This document shows, in pieces, positions 13,795-22,874 of a stretch of 45,506 nt of DNA (its first letter is position 1; each line of letters opens with the position of its first letter). A model generated the notes under the pieces. The model was not told the origin of the DNA and searched no databases. It worked only from the letters and a program-made list of their open reading frames with translations. The translations under genes were made by a program, and so were the position numbers. This DNA comes from Planctomycetota bacterium (GTDB taxonomy: Bacteria; Planctomycetota; Planctomycetia; Pirellulales; Pirellulaceae): contig CAUJKL010000008.1 in NCBI GenBank assembly GCA_963204995.1, positions 1 through 45,506 of the forward strand, written 5' to 3'.

Positions 13795-15234
13795 TTATTC
13801 ATTTGGTTTTTCGTTCTGTGCCAAGTTCAAACAAACCATCCGCGTCATATCGCGCAGGATCAGCCTGCCGCCAACGATGGCCAGCGGTCCCCACGCGTCG
13901 TGTCCATGCGGGAAGACTTCGTGTTGGCCGAGTTGCTTGTATCCCGCTGTCGTGGCTTCGGCCATCGTCAACACGCCTTTATCGTCTAGAGCAAAAAACA
14001 AACCATCGGCAAACAGAAACGGTCCGTGGCCGAACTTGTCGCTGCCGCTGTCCCATAGTTCCTTGCCGTTGAAGTCCAGACAAACGAGTTGGCCGCCGCC
14101 GCGTTTTCGTACTCCGTAGAGATGGCCATCTCGTACGATGGGCGTCTGCTGTTCGGCGTTGAACTGTTTGGGTGTGAGTGTGAACAAAGTCTCGGCCTCA
14201 ATGCGTTCGCCACTGTTTTTCAACTTCAGCATCAAACTGCCGATGTCGCTGCCGTATCCACTGGACAAAAAGATTCGACCGTCTGGGACCATGACGGGAG
14301 ACGGGCTGCTGGCGAATTGTTCGGGCCACACCGTGCTGTCCCACAGCAGCGAACCATCGTCCGCCGCAATTCCCGCGACGCCGCCGCTACCGCAATAGAC
14401 ATAGCTTCGGCGTCCCTCGAACTCCATCGGGACGATCGAGGCGTGAGTCATCGTCCAGCCGCGCGGATTCGGGCTCTTCCAGATCACTTCACCCGTCTTG
14501 TAGTCCAACGCGATGAGCATCGCCTCGCCGCCGGGCGCGACGATCAGCCGGTCCTGATCCACGAGAGGACACTGCCCTGCATACCACCGCGGCACGGTCG
14601 CGCCGTGTTCCAGCACTAAGTCGATCAGCCAGTGACAAGTTCCGCTGGCTGCGTCCCAGCAAGCCAAATGACAACGGGGACCTAGCGCAATCACATAGTC
14701 GCCAACAATCACTGGTACGGTGCGCGTTAGACCGTGGTTGCGAGTCAACAGCACGGGATAGCTATTTCGCCAAATCTCACGGCCATCGTCCAAGGACAAA
14801 CACAGCAATGTATCGGTCGCGGCCTGCTCGTCATAATCCAGAACATAAACGCGTCCATCGCTGACGGCCGCACTGGCATAACCTTCGGCCAGGTCCAGCG
14901 ACCACAACACCGATGGGCCGGCGTCAGGCCAGGAGCGGATTAGTGGCGTGCTATCCGTACTGATCGCGTCGCGATTCGGCCCGCGAAACCCGGGCCACTG
15001 GCCGGCGACAACCGACGGTACTCCATCGCCAGCCACCGGCTGACCGGCCACCGGAGCCTGTTGTACCTCGGCAACCTCCGCCGAAGCACCCGCTGGCCGG
15101 TCTAATCCCGGTACACGCACGCGGAGTTCACGTCCCGATCCTTGTTGAATCCACGATACAATCGAAACCGCCCCAGCGGCAGCCAGCAGCAACGGAAGAA
15201 TCGTATCTGTCGCGCGAAACTTCATCGGTTTCAT
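13795..15234 (-). CDS. PQQ-like beta-propeller protein, 479 aa
   Basis: An anchored or secreted propeller. One hydrophobic segment near the N-terminus (ILPLLLAAAGAVSIVSW) is followed by a linker and PQQ-like blades that begin GQWPGFRGPNRDAIS. Typical blade motifs are VYVLDYDEQAATDTLLCLSL, GREIWRNSY, LIALDYKTGEVIWKSPN and LVCLDFNGKELWDSG. The first ATG (15234) is preceded by in-frame TTG codons, and no clear Shine-Dalgarno sequence is visible; a second ATG at 15225 is possible. No catalytic residues are recognised. It precedes the NHL gene on the same strand, across a repeat-filled gap. Confidence 0.85.
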   Translation of the reverse strand: MKPMKFRATDTILPLLLAAAGAVSIVSWIQQGSGRELRVRVPGLDRPAGASAEVAEVQQAPVAGQPVAGDGVPSVVAGQWPGFRGPNRDAISTDSTPLIRSWPDAGPSVLWSLDLAEGYASAAVSDGRVYVLDYDEQAATDTLLCLSLDDGREIWRNSYPVLLTRNHGLTRTVPVIVGDYVIALGPRCHLACWDAASGTCHWLIDLVLEHGATVPRWYAGQCPLVDQDRLIVAPGGEAMLIALDYKTGEVIWKSPNPRGWTMTHASIVPMEFEGRRSYVYCGSGGVAGIAADDGSLLWDSTVWPEQFASSPSPVMVPDGRIFLSSGYGSDIGSLMLKLKNSGERIEAETLFTLTPKQFNAEQQTPIVRDGHLYGVRKRGGGQLVCLDFNGKELWDSGSDKFGHGPFLFADGLFFALDDKGVLTMAEATTAGYKQLGQHEVFPHGHDAWGPLAIVGGRLILRDMTRMVCLNLAQNEKPNE

Positions 15235-15330
15235 CTTCAACAAATCGAGGAGCGGGGCAGGTGGGATCCATCACGAAGATGGAGAGGTCGTGGGAGGGTA
15301 TTCTTGTTCGGCGGCTGAAGCTGCGCGTAA

Positions 15331-15350
15331 CCGCACACACCAGTGTGCGG
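15331..15350. repeat. Short perfect hairpin between two propeller genes
   Basis: An 8-bp stem CCGCACAC (15331-15338) pairs with GTGTGCGG (15343-15350) around a four-base loop. A further GTAAGCTTCCAGCTTGC element lies at about 15371-15388. It resembles the other intergenic repeats and lacks a T tract. Confidence 0.5.
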
Positions 15351-15439
15351 AATCTCGACAGTCTCGTGGCGTAAGCTTCCAGCTTGCGGTGACGTCGGCG
15401 AGCAGAATGCTTACCCCACGTTCTAACTTTGACGAAGCA

Positions 15440-16708
15440 CTAGTCGCTGATGCAATACAAGTGTTCGAAGGTTCTTAAAAAAACTTCTCCGTCTGAAAAC
15501 GCGGGCGTCGAATTACTTGGTTCATCAAGCACGTTTTGTGCCACTTCTTCGTACTCTTTCGGGTTGGGTTTGAAGACGACGGTAGTCCCTTTGCAACTCG
15601 TGACATACAGGTTGCCGCCGGCGTCGATGATCGATCCCCAGTAATTTCCGCTGGCAGCGCGGGCTTTCCAAAGGATCTCGCCGCTTTCCGCATCGACGCA
15701 CTCGATCGTACTCGGTCCTCCGTTCGCTCGGTAAACGTGCTTCCCGACGATCACGCCCGTGCTGATGCTCTCCGAGTTCCGCTCTTCATGCCACAGGCGA
15801 TTCGACTCTGTCACATCTCCCTTACCGCCGATCCGGACACTCATGGAGGGACCGCGAAAACCCGAGTGGATGACGCACAGGCCGTTACCGACGATTGGCG
15901 AGGCATTCACGACGCTAGAACTTTTCCCGCTCAATCCCTCGCAAGACCAAATGATTTCGCCACTCGCCGGATCATACGCGTTGAGCCGAGTCGGCATGGC
16001 GCACAGGACTTGATCCTGGCCAGCGGCCTGAACGATTACGGGAGTGCTCCACGAACCCATATCCCGCCCGTCCGCGCGAGTTTCACCGTTACCCTCTTGC
16101 GGCTCGTCGGTTTCCCACAGAGTCTTGCCGCTGGCCAGATCGATCGCCGTGACAAACACACGAACGCCCGGCCCGGAATGCAATATGACGCGATCTTTGT
16201 AGATGACGGGCGACGTTCCATAGCCCCACTGATGTTTGAATTCCCCCAGATCGCGCGACCATAAGGGCTTGCCGGAGAAATCGTAGCAGTGCAGCCCTGC
16301 GGACGCGTGCCACACGACGACTCGTTGGCCATCGGATGCCGGCGTCGATCCCGCATAGGGATTCGACGAGTGGGTCGGCATTACCTTGGCAATCTCGACC
16401 GTCCGTACCCAGATTTCCTTTCCGTCCGCCCGATCAAAACAAATCAAGCTGCGTTTCTGGCCTTCTTCTGCGGCACTGGTCACAAACACCCGACCGTTGG
16501 AAACGATGGGGCTACCGTTCGCCGGGCCAGGCAACTTGACTTTCCACTTGATGTTCGTATCGCTTGCCCAGGTGGTAGGAAAGCCATTTTCAGTCGCCAA
16601 CCCGCTACCCGCTGGTCCGCGAAACATACTCCAGTCATCCGCTCGGGCTGAAACGCAAAGCATCATGAAGCCGATTGTCAGCAGACCAAATCGAATGCAC
16701 ATGATCAT
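15440..16708 (-). CDS. Secreted PQQ-like beta-propeller protein, 422 aa
   Basis: A signal peptide (MIMCIRFGLLTIGFMMLCVS then ARA) is followed directly by the propeller start DWSMFRGPAGSGLA. Blades recur with motifs such as VFVTSAAEEGQKRSLICFDR, LHCYDFSGKPLWSRDL, VTAIDLASGKTLWETDE and IECVDAESGEILWKARA. The protein consists of little else, as in many planctomycete propellers annotated as outer membrane assembly BamB-like or quinoprotein-like; function is not established. AAGGAA lies just upstream of the ATG at 16708. It is the first minus-strand gene of the redox region, but may form its own transcription unit. Confidence 0.87.
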   Translation of the reverse strand: MIMCIRFGLLTIGFMMLCVSARADDWSMFRGPAGSGLATENGFPTTWASDTNIKWKVKLPGPANGSPIVSNGRVFVTSAAEEGQKRSLICFDRADGKEIWVRTVEIAKVMPTHSSNPYAGSTPASDGQRVVVWHASAGLHCYDFSGKPLWSRDLGEFKHQWGYGTSPVIYKDRVILHSGPGVRVFVTAIDLASGKTLWETDEPQEGNGETRADGRDMGSWSTPVIVQAAGQDQVLCAMPTRLNAYDPASGEIIWSCEGLSGKSSSVVNASPIVGNGLCVIHSGFRGPSMSVRIGGKGDVTESNRLWHEERNSESISTGVIVGKHVYRANGGPSTIECVDAESGEILWKARAASGNYWGSIIDAGGNLYVTSCKGTTVVFKPNPKEYEEVAQNVLDEPSNSTPAFSDGEVFLRTFEHLYCISD

Positions 16709-16799
16709 TTTCCTTCTGGGAAGTAAGCGTTCGTGCGCCCAGCCTATCAAAACTTCCTTCCGCTCTCATCGCGGACTAGTCAGTTTAACCTGGACATAC

Positions 16800-17430
16800 T
16801 TTGTTTGGTATTGATTATAGATGACTTCCAAAGGGACCGCGAGCGGTTGCGGAGCATATGGCGCGGACTCGTTCAATCTGTCAAGCACAATCTCGACGAC
16901 TGGCGAGTTGATCGCGATGTGATTGTCGGGTGTGCCACGCTGCTCGATCTCCTCGATCTGCTCGACTGTCAGATCAACGAGTCGCAGCTTCTCGCCCGCC
17001 GACGCAGCCAGGTCGATCGGCTGGGTCAGTCGAGTGGTGGAGGCTGGCTGGTCTCGCTGGTAGCACCGTAGTACGGATTATGCACCGCGTCGTCGGATTG
17101 AATCCAACTCGCTCCACGTCCCTCAAACGCCATCGGGCAATGCAGCTTAAACAGTTGGTCGCTGTTCGGAAAACCAAACGTCCGCTGTAGGGCCAGCGAT
17201 TCGTCAGACGGTAGAGCAAACGCGGTAAGTAGAGAGTCCAGGTCGGTGGTTTTGGTGAGTCGTGCGGAGATCGTCGAAAGACTCTTCCGCTCGACGTTCC
17301 AGCGTTCGGATGCGTGTCCCTCGAGTGACCGTGCAGCTGGAGTGAAGTCGTGAACATTACGCGTTGACAGCAGGAACCCACCTCCCAGGACGTGCGCTCG
17401 AGAGGGTCGTCTTGATATCGGGCGTTTTCG
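16800..17430 (-). pseudogene. Scrambled remnants of a CusB-like metal-efflux adaptor
   Basis: Two minus-strand fragments read like parts of a heavy-metal RND efflux adaptor. From about 17430 to a TGA at 17025-17027 the frame gives LALQRTFGFPNSDQLFKLHC then PMAFEGRGASWIQ and NPYYGA, which match the DUF3347/CusB C-terminal motif. From about 17017 to 16810 a different frame gives GEKLRLVDLTVEQIEEIEQR then IAINSPVVEIVLDRL, like the hairpin-to-lipoyl part that normally comes earlier in the protein. The order and frames are wrong for a working gene. Family assignment is from memory of motifs. Confidence 0.5.
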
Positions 17431-17453
17431 CTCCGAGGCTGTGATTTTATTGG

Positions 17454-17516
17454 GTGGGATAGGCTTCTAGCCTGTCAGAAATACGGGGAAAATGACAGGC
17501 TGGAAGCCTATCCCAC
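17454..17516. repeat. Inverted repeat, 24-bp arms
   Basis: GTGGGATAGGCTTCTAGCCT at 17454-17473 and its imperfect complement at 17493-17516 face each other across a 15-base loop. A relative (TCAGGCTGGAAAGCCTGA) occurs near 2655. Confidence 0.7.
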
Positions 17517-17580
17517 GATTTTTTCACAACCTCTCTGCGAAGTCGCGCGAGTAAGGCTCATCTCGGCGGAGCGAGATGGC

Positions 17581-17705
17581 TACTTTGCACGACAATCAGG
17601 GTGATCGCCGCGACCGCGGCTAATGCACCAATCAACCAACGACGCTTTAGCTTCGGCTTGGTTTGGGCGATCGCCTCCGCAACTCGGTCGGTGGTCGCTG
17701 CCAAT
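17581..17705 (-). pseudogene. Fragment of an unknown protein with one TM helix
   Basis: The minus-strand frame reads DRVAEAIAQTKPKLKRR and then a membrane helix WLIGALAAVAAITLIVV, and stops soon after in a short hairpin repeat (CATCTCG at 17559-17565 pairs with CGAGATG). The other end is cut by IS66 sequence. It could be the N-terminal anchor of the efflux adaptor whose remnants lie alongside, but this is only a guess. Confidence 0.35.
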
Positions 17706-18178
17706 TCCGGGCGAAGTTGCGAGGGCAGCGCTGTTGGGACTACTACGAATCGTTGCGACAGTATCGAGCGAGCCCGAGTGGCGAGCGGGCCGCGTCGTTA
17801 CGCCGGGAGTTCGATGAGTTGTTTGCGAGTCGCACCGGGTACGCGGCATTGGATGCCCGGATCGCCAAGACGGCGTTGAAACGAACCGAGTTGTTAACGG
17901 TGTTATCGGATCAGTCGGTTCCGCTGCACAACAACGCTTCGGAGTTACAGGCCCGCGTGAGCGCTCGTCGTCGCGACGTGAGTCTGCATACTCGCAGTCT
18001 GGCAGGGGTTCGTGCGATGGACATTTTCACGACGCTCGTACAAACCTCCAAGAAGCTCGGTATCAGTGCCTACGCCTACCTCCGCGACCGCCTCCGGAAG
18101 CGATTCGAGCTAACTTCCCTGGCAGATACCATCAAAGCCGCGGTCGAAAACGTACGCCCCCTCTCTGCTAGCTCGTGA
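17700..18178 (+). pseudogene. IS66-family transposase, C-terminal remnant
   Basis: The frame from about 17700 to the stop at 18178 matches the C-terminal third of IS66-type transposases: WDYYESLRQYRASPS, FDELFASRTGYAALDARIAK, SVPLHNNASELQARVSARRR and TSKKLGISAYAYLRDRL. The N-terminal two thirds, including most catalytic residues, are absent, and no terminal inverted repeats were found. The element is therefore inactive. It sits amid other gene fragments. Confidence 0.75.
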
Positions 18179-18224
18179 GAAGATACGGCGCTGTCGAACA
18201 ATGCTCTGAGTTCGAATGGGCTGT

Positions 18225-18349
18225 ATGGCCTATTTGTTGGACACCAGCGTTCTCGGGCGACTGGCCAACGTGCCATGTCTATGGAATCAGCCACGTCCTG
18301 ACGTTTAACGTATCACACTTCGCTATACCGTGCGCGGTTGAAAGTGGCA
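18225..18349 (+). pseudogene. PIN-domain (VapC-like) gene with internal deletion
   Basis: ATG at 18225 begins MAYLLDTSVLGRLAN, the start of a PIN domain. The frame soon stops, and another frame gives HVLTFNVSHFA, the end of a PIN domain. The middle, about 100 residues, is missing. It is a decayed toxin gene. Confidence 0.6.
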
Positions 18350-18360
18350 CGTTTATACAA

Positions 18361-18431
18361 GCACGACGCGTGAGTGAGTGAGTCAGTCAGTCAGTCAATG
18401 CGACCCGAACCCACTCGCTTGCGCGTCGTGC
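18361..18431. repeat. Inverted repeat around a 4-bp tandem tract
   Basis: GCACGACGCG (18361-18370) and CGCGTCGTGC (18422-18431) flank a GTGA and then GTCA tandem tract (18371-18397). It is another planctomycete-like intergenic palindrome. The short tract could be prone to slippage. Confidence 0.6.
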
Positions 18432-18554
18432 TCGTATTTGTGTCGTTCTGGACCGCATGCGGTATAGATTCTCGACGACAAAGCCGGGACTGGTCGTAGC
18501 ATCGCCGACAACAATCTAGTGCGTCGTCCAAGCTGCCCTTGAGGAGTCGCAAAA

Positions 18555-18728
18555 ATGAGCGAGAGCGCCAAGTATGTGAAGATCGTTGCCTGGTCCGAAG
18601 CGGACCAGTGTTATGTCGGCTCCTGTCCCGGCATCATTGGCCCCTGTTGTCACGGTGACGACGAAGTGAAAGTCTATCGACAGCCACTTCCTTTGAACTG
18701 CATAATGAGCGAATTTGAATTCGCGTGA
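18555..18728 (+). CDS. Truncated HicB-like small protein, 57 aa
   Basis: It starts MSESAKYVKIVAWSEADQCY and continues VGSCPGIIGPCCHGDDEV, like the N-terminal beta sheet of HicB-type antitoxins. After residue 43 the sequence no longer looks like the family and soon stops, so the gene seems cut short. GAGGAG eight bases before the ATG is a strong ribosome-binding site. No HicA toxin gene is seen nearby. The family call is tentative; it may be a pseudogene. Confidence 0.45.
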   Translation: MSESAKYVKIVAWSEADQCYVGSCPGIIGPCCHGDDEVKVYRQPLPLNCIMSEFEFA

Positions 18729-18766
18729 AGTGTACCGCCGTGAAACTAAGAGAACGATGAGAGGAA
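18725..18766 (+). repeat. Dispersed GTGAAGTGTACYGCC element, copy 1
   Basis: About 42 bases that recur with a few changes at 28151-28192 (GTGAAGTGTACTGCC... ACGATGAG). Both copies lie beside minus-strand genes of the surface/secreted cluster. The purpose is unknown. Confidence 0.55.
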
Positions 18767-18795
18767 ATGCTTTTTGTCAGAAAGTTCGGACGACG

Positions 18796-20586
18796 TTACA
18801 TGAGTTGGTAAGGATCTGCCGCGGCCAGATTGACTTGATACCCCAGGTCGGCCAGGGACGCGACGGTGAGACGACTCAAGGGCAAGTTGAGGCCGGGGCC
18901 AACGTAGCCAGTCATGAGCTCGTTGGTGAAGGTTGCTTCGCGCCAATGGCCATCACGCGTGCCCGAGCCACCGGTATTGGCGACGGGCACGGACGTTGCG
19001 TTACACGAGCACAGCGTGTCGTACTCGGCAGTCGCTTGCTGGCCTAAGAATCGCGGGTCGTTGGTGCCAGCGCCCATCAGCAGTCCGAGGCTCTGCCAGA
19101 TGGTGCCAACTCCCAACACATGGCCGATCTCGTGCAAGACGACATCGCGCAAGCTTCCATCAGCTTCCATTTGAGCCAAGTCGGCCGTGTCGAATTGGAT
19201 CGTTCCGTGATAGGGCAGCATGGAACCGGAGCGGAAGCGATCGGCGGTGGCTCCACCAAGTATCCCGCCGCGTCCGTCGATGTAGCCGGCACTGACATCG
19301 ATCAATAAATCGTCGATGGAGCGCCCGTTGTAAACCGCGTTTGGCAGATCACCGATGACGACTTGTTGCCAACGCGCGGCGGCGTCGCGGAAGATCTGCT
19401 GTTGACTCGCCGACAGGCCACGCAAGTTCATGTCGATCTGGAATGCAGAAGGCGTGGTGCCCGTTGCTGTTCCCGGCGTCGTCGTGACCGGCGGTGTCTG
19501 CGGAGGTGGCGGTATCGGAACACCAGGGTCGATAATCAGCGAATAGCTCGGGCTGGTTGCGCCGAGATACCCGTAGACGTGTACATAATAGGTGCCCGCA
19601 TCGAGGCCCGCCAGCGACACTCGCTCGCTATTGCCAACGCCATTTGAATACCCGACTTCACGACCGTAGGCGTCAAACACCTGCATGTCCAAGTCGCCGC
19701 GGGCGTGCTGGAAATTGATGCCGACATAGTCGGAATTCGTACCAGGTCCGCTCATCGTGAATCGATACCAGTCGGCGGCGTCGGCCATCACCAGATTCTG
19801 TTCGGTGTGTGCCGCCGTGAGCGTGCCCAAGTTCGCTGCTTGAGAAAACGAATTGTTTGGCTCAAAGCGGTCATCGACGACACTCTGTCCTGGATTGATG
19901 TTCAGCGTGTAATTGGGGTTCGCTGCGCCTGCGTAGCCGTAGACCAGGACATAGTAGATATCCGGTCGGGCACCGGCGAGCGACACGCTTTCACTGTTCG
20001 TGGTGCCGTTCGAGTAGCCGACCAACCTGCCACGAGCATCGTAGACCGCCAAATCCAAATCGCCGGCTGCGTGTTGAAACTGGATGTTCACCTGACTCGT
20101 TGCGTCGGTCGAGTGGGTGAGCTTGAATTGAAACCAATCGGCCTGGTCTGCCATGACCAAGTCGACGAGTGCCGCCGGTTCACGCAGTGTGCCCAGATCG
20201 GACGCTTGATACCAACTGTCATTGTTTTCAAAGACATCGTCCACGGCCGCCGCCGCGAGTGACGTGACCGGTGCTTGGTTCGCGACGGCATTCGACGCCT
20301 GAGCGTTTTGCGATCGCGAAGATGCTCCGTAGTGCGTCGAGCGAACCGATTCGAGCAGGTCGTCCGTATCACTCGGATCAGTTGCGTTTTGGCGAGCGAT
20401 ACGCTGATAAACTTCGTGGGTCACCGGCGTCTCGGCAAGGTCCGCAAGGAACGCGTTTGCCGCGTGCCACAAATCAGCCGTCAGCAGATTTCGCTGTTCG
20501 AGCGACTCGAGCGTCAGAGGTCGCGATCGTCGTGGACGCCTGTACCCCGAATGAAGAGCTGCACGGAAACGGAGTTGTTTCACCAT
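18796..20586 (-). CDS. Secreted zinc metallopeptidase with two PPC domains
   Basis: A 596-aa extracellular protein. The N-terminus is basic and carries the planctomycete motif RPLTLESLEQRNLLTADL in place of an ordinary signal peptide. Two bacterial pre-peptidase C-terminal (PPC) domains follow (DDVFENNDSWYQASDLGTL to YYVLVYGYAG; DDRFEPNNSFSQAANLGTL to YYVHVYGYLG). A Pro/Thr linker leads to a metzincin-like peptidase with VVLHEIGHVLGVGTIW, where HEIGH gives two zinc ligands and the glutamate base. PPC domains normally flank the peptidase and are removed on maturation. ATG 20586 overlaps the stop of the upstream gene (ATGGTGA), which supports this start over in-frame upstream codons. Confidence 0.85.
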   Translation of the reverse strand: MVKQLRFRAALHSGYRRPRRSRPLTLESLEQRNLLTADLWHAANAFLADLAETPVTHEVYQRIARQNATDPSDTDDLLESVRSTHYGASSRSQNAQASNAVANQAPVTSLAAAAVDDVFENNDSWYQASDLGTLREPAALVDLVMADQADWFQFKLTHSTDATSQVNIQFQHAAGDLDLAVYDARGRLVGYSNGTTNSESVSLAGARPDIYYVLVYGYAGAANPNYTLNINPGQSVVDDRFEPNNSFSQAANLGTLTAAHTEQNLVMADAADWYRFTMSGPGTNSDYVGINFQHARGDLDMQVFDAYGREVGYSNGVGNSERVSLAGLDAGTYYVHVYGYLGATSPSYSLIIDPGVPIPPPPQTPPVTTTPGTATGTTPSAFQIDMNLRGLSASQQQIFRDAAARWQQVVIGDLPNAVYNGRSIDDLLIDVSAGYIDGRGGILGGATADRFRSGSMLPYHGTIQFDTADLAQMEADGSLRDVVLHEIGHVLGVGTIWQSLGLLMGAGTNDPRFLGQQATAEYDTLCSCNATSVPVANTGGSGTRDGHWREATFTNELMTGYVGPGLNLPLSRLTVASLADLGYQVNLAAADPYQLM

Positions 20587-22073
20587 GATCGTCGCCCGTG
20601 GTAGGCCTCCCATTGCCAAGGTGACATGGCCCAGCGGTTGGTTGGTGTCGGCGAGTACGCCGAGTCAGTCGTCGGAGTTGCTGGGACGGAAAAGGTGCCG
20701 GAAAGCGATGTGCCAATTTGGATCGAAGTCCCCGATGTGATGATAGGGAAATCTGCCGGCAATGGAATCTCATGGGAACCGCGGGGATGGCTGCTCAGGT
20801 CCAAGTCGCCGTGGCCATCGGCGTCGGTGGAAATCTGCCCGATCAGCACACCGTCGATAACAACGTCGAGCAGCGACCTAGGTTCGAGGAAGTTGACCGA
20901 AATCCCCAATTCGGTTCTCGAACTGCCACGTTCGCTCTCCATCTCGAACTCGACATACGCCATCTCTTCCGCGATCCCTGGCAAGACTGCCACGAGCTTG
21001 GTTTCGCTAGATTCGCCCGCGTTGTCGATGTGGTGCTCCTCGCCAACACGATCATCATTGTCATCGGTGTTCGTACTAGTTGGGATGGCGAATGTTCCGG
21101 TCAAATCACGGCCAATCTGAACCGTTACGCCCGCGTCAATGGCCGGAAAGTCCGTGGGTAATGGCAATTCGCTCGTGCCATTCGGAACACTTGAGAGGAC
21201 CAAGTTGCCTTGACCGTTGGCGTCGGTTGTGATTTGCCCGACGGAAACCCCGCCAATGATGACATCGAATGAGGAATCCGCCGCGAGGTTCGTCGCTGAA
21301 ATCTTCAATTCGCTTTCCGCAATTCCATTCTCGTTTCTGACCTCGAACTTGACCGAAGCCGTCTCGGTAGTGGCACCCACGATGTTCGCTACAAATTGTG
21401 TCTCTGCCACCTCGTTCGCGTCGTGAGGCTCGCCAGCATCATCATCTACATCGGCATTGGTGCTGGTGCTGGTTGGTGTTGCCGGCACGGCAGGAACGGT
21501 AGGCGTAATTGGCGTTGCGTTAGTTCCTGGTGCGGCTTTGGTTCCCGTTGCTGTCACGGCCTTCGCTGGCGTGGCGGGAGTTGGTGGTGTCACGGGAGCA
21601 TCATCTTCGGGCGACTCTGTTCCCGCCGCGTCGTCAGGTCCGGTCTGATCACCGAACTGGCCTTCATGTTCACCTTCCTGCTCGACGTCCGCTGTCGGCG
21701 TAGTCGGAGCGGTCGGCGTGGCTAGTGTTACTGGTGCCGCTTTGATGGCACCGGCATTAAGCGTGTTGATCACACTCAACGCGTCAATCGGAGAAACTTG
21801 TGAATCGCCATTCACATCGAGAAACATCGAAGGTGCGCCGGCTTCTCCTTCTCCCAACGACGCACTGTAACCTGTAGCGTTCAGCTGGTTGATAATGGCT
21901 AACGCGTCCATCGGGGAGACGTATTGGTCACCGTTAACATCTTCCGGCATCGCCTGGTTGTGCAGAAACAGGTCAGCCGCGAGGAGATTTCGATTTTCCA
22001 AAGACTCAATGCGTAACGAACGTCGATTGCGGTTTCTCTTCGAGCTGGATTTCTTTTTCATTTTGATACTCAT
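20580..22073 (-). CDS. Dockerin-like surface protein with LENRNLLAAD motif
   Basis: A 497-aa secreted or surface protein. It begins with a basic stretch and RRSLRIESLENRNLLAADL. Two dockerin/EF-hand-like repeats follow (EDVNGDQYVSPMDALAIINQ; LDVNGDSQVSPIDALSVINT), which should bind calcium. Then comes a Pro/Thr/Ala-rich acidic region containing VEQEGEHEGQFGDQTGPDD. The C-terminal half has two similar repeats of about 105 residues (each with FEV-E, a VIxGVxxGQI.TDA.G segment and LPLPxDFP), probably beta-rich. The stop overlaps the peptidase start, so the two are coupled. The acidic motif is shared with the next upstream gene. Confidence 0.8.
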   Translation of the reverse strand: MSIKMKKKSSSKRNRNRRSLRIESLENRNLLAADLFLHNQAMPEDVNGDQYVSPMDALAIINQLNATGYSASLGEGEAGAPSMFLDVNGDSQVSPIDALSVINTLNAGAIKAAPVTLATPTAPTTPTADVEQEGEHEGQFGDQTGPDDAAGTESPEDDAPVTPPTPATPAKAVTATGTKAAPGTNATPITPTVPAVPATPTSTSTNADVDDDAGEPHDANEVAETQFVANIVGATTETASVKFEVRNENGIAESELKISATNLAADSSFDVIIGGVSVGQITTDANGQGNLVLSSVPNGTSELPLPTDFPAIDAGVTVQIGRDLTGTFAIPTSTNTDDNDDRVGEEHHIDNAGESSETKLVAVLPGIAEEMAYVEFEMESERGSSRTELGISVNFLEPRSLLDVVIDGVLIGQISTDADGHGDLDLSSHPRGSHEIPLPADFPIITSGTSIQIGTSLSGTFSVPATPTTDSAYSPTPTNRWAMSPWQWEAYHGRRSW

Positions 22074-22145
22074 TGTGCTGTGTAGGGAATCGTTGAACTC
22101 AAATTACGTATTTGCTTGTGTAAGGCGACTAACTGGATTTGGTCT

Positions 22146-22775
22146 TCAGTCCTCGACACCGCCCGGAGTGTCGGGACCGCTTTGGTCGCCGAATTGCCCC
22201 TCGAACTCGCCTTCTTGTTCGACATTGGCGGGGCCAGTAGAAGTCGGAGCAACAGCGGCGACTCCGACAGTCCCGGCAGCCAGCGAACGAGCTCGAGCTA
22301 CCGCGGCAATTTGAGCTTGAAGTTGCTTCTGCTGCAGAATCTGCTGCCCGCCCTGCATGGCTAATACGCGATCGACCGGATCGAGCATGGCCAGGGGTAT
22401 CCGCATCAGCTGACCGTTGCCGACTTGTCGCAGCACTGCAATTTCAACTCGAATATGGGCAGGTTTGCTTTGTTGTTCCTTTAGCTTTTCGACCATCGCG
22501 TCGGAATCAAGACCTGTCACTGCTTCTAGAACCGCTCGATTCTGGCTGCTCAGTTTGTCCGCCGGGCTGCCATTGACGAACAGCTTGCCGCGGCGTTGTG
22601 TCAAGGCGATGGGCAACGATCCGTAGTCGACCATCGTCATCGCACCAGGGATGTCGTAGCCGTCCTTGTCTTTCCAGTACGCCTTGGCGAGTGGCGACAA
22701 TTCAGCGGCAAGTGACAGGTTGGCAAAGCACGCCAACAACGCGAGTGTCAGCAGTATGGAGAGTGGGCGATTCAT
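22146..22775 (-). CDS. Secreted protein with C-terminal acidic GQFGDQ motif
   Basis: A 209-aa protein with a clear signal peptide (MNRPLSILLTLALLACFANL then SLAAE). The middle is helical (MVEKLKEQQSKPAHIRVEIA; a Gln-rich GGQQILQQKQLQAQIAAVAR). The end reads VEQEGEFEGQFGDQSGPD, almost the same as a stretch in the dockerin-like protein downstream. AAGGAG lies before the ATG. No family is recognised. The shared motif suggests that both proteins are sorted, cleaved or bound by the same partner. Confidence 0.7.
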   Translation of the reverse strand: MNRPLSILLTLALLACFANLSLAAELSPLAKAYWKDKDGYDIPGAMTMVDYGSLPIALTQRRGKLFVNGSPADKLSSQNRAVLEAVTGLDSDAMVEKLKEQQSKPAHIRVEIAVLRQVGNGQLMRIPLAMLDPVDRVLAMQGGQQILQQKQLQAQIAAVARARSLAAGTVGVAAVAPTSTGPANVEQEGEFEGQFGDQSGPDTPGGVED

Positions 22776-22874
22776 AACGAACTCCTTTGTTCCGAGAGAA
22801 GAGAAGGTGACGAGAGGAGCGGCGAAAGGGCTGTGTGATCGAGAACCGATATCGCGTTCAAGCAGGCGACGCTC

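Noticed and set aside
16733-17071. A 112-aa plus-strand frame (IDDFQRDRERLRSIW...)
   Set aside because: The minus strand of the same region reads as efflux adaptor motifs, which fits better.
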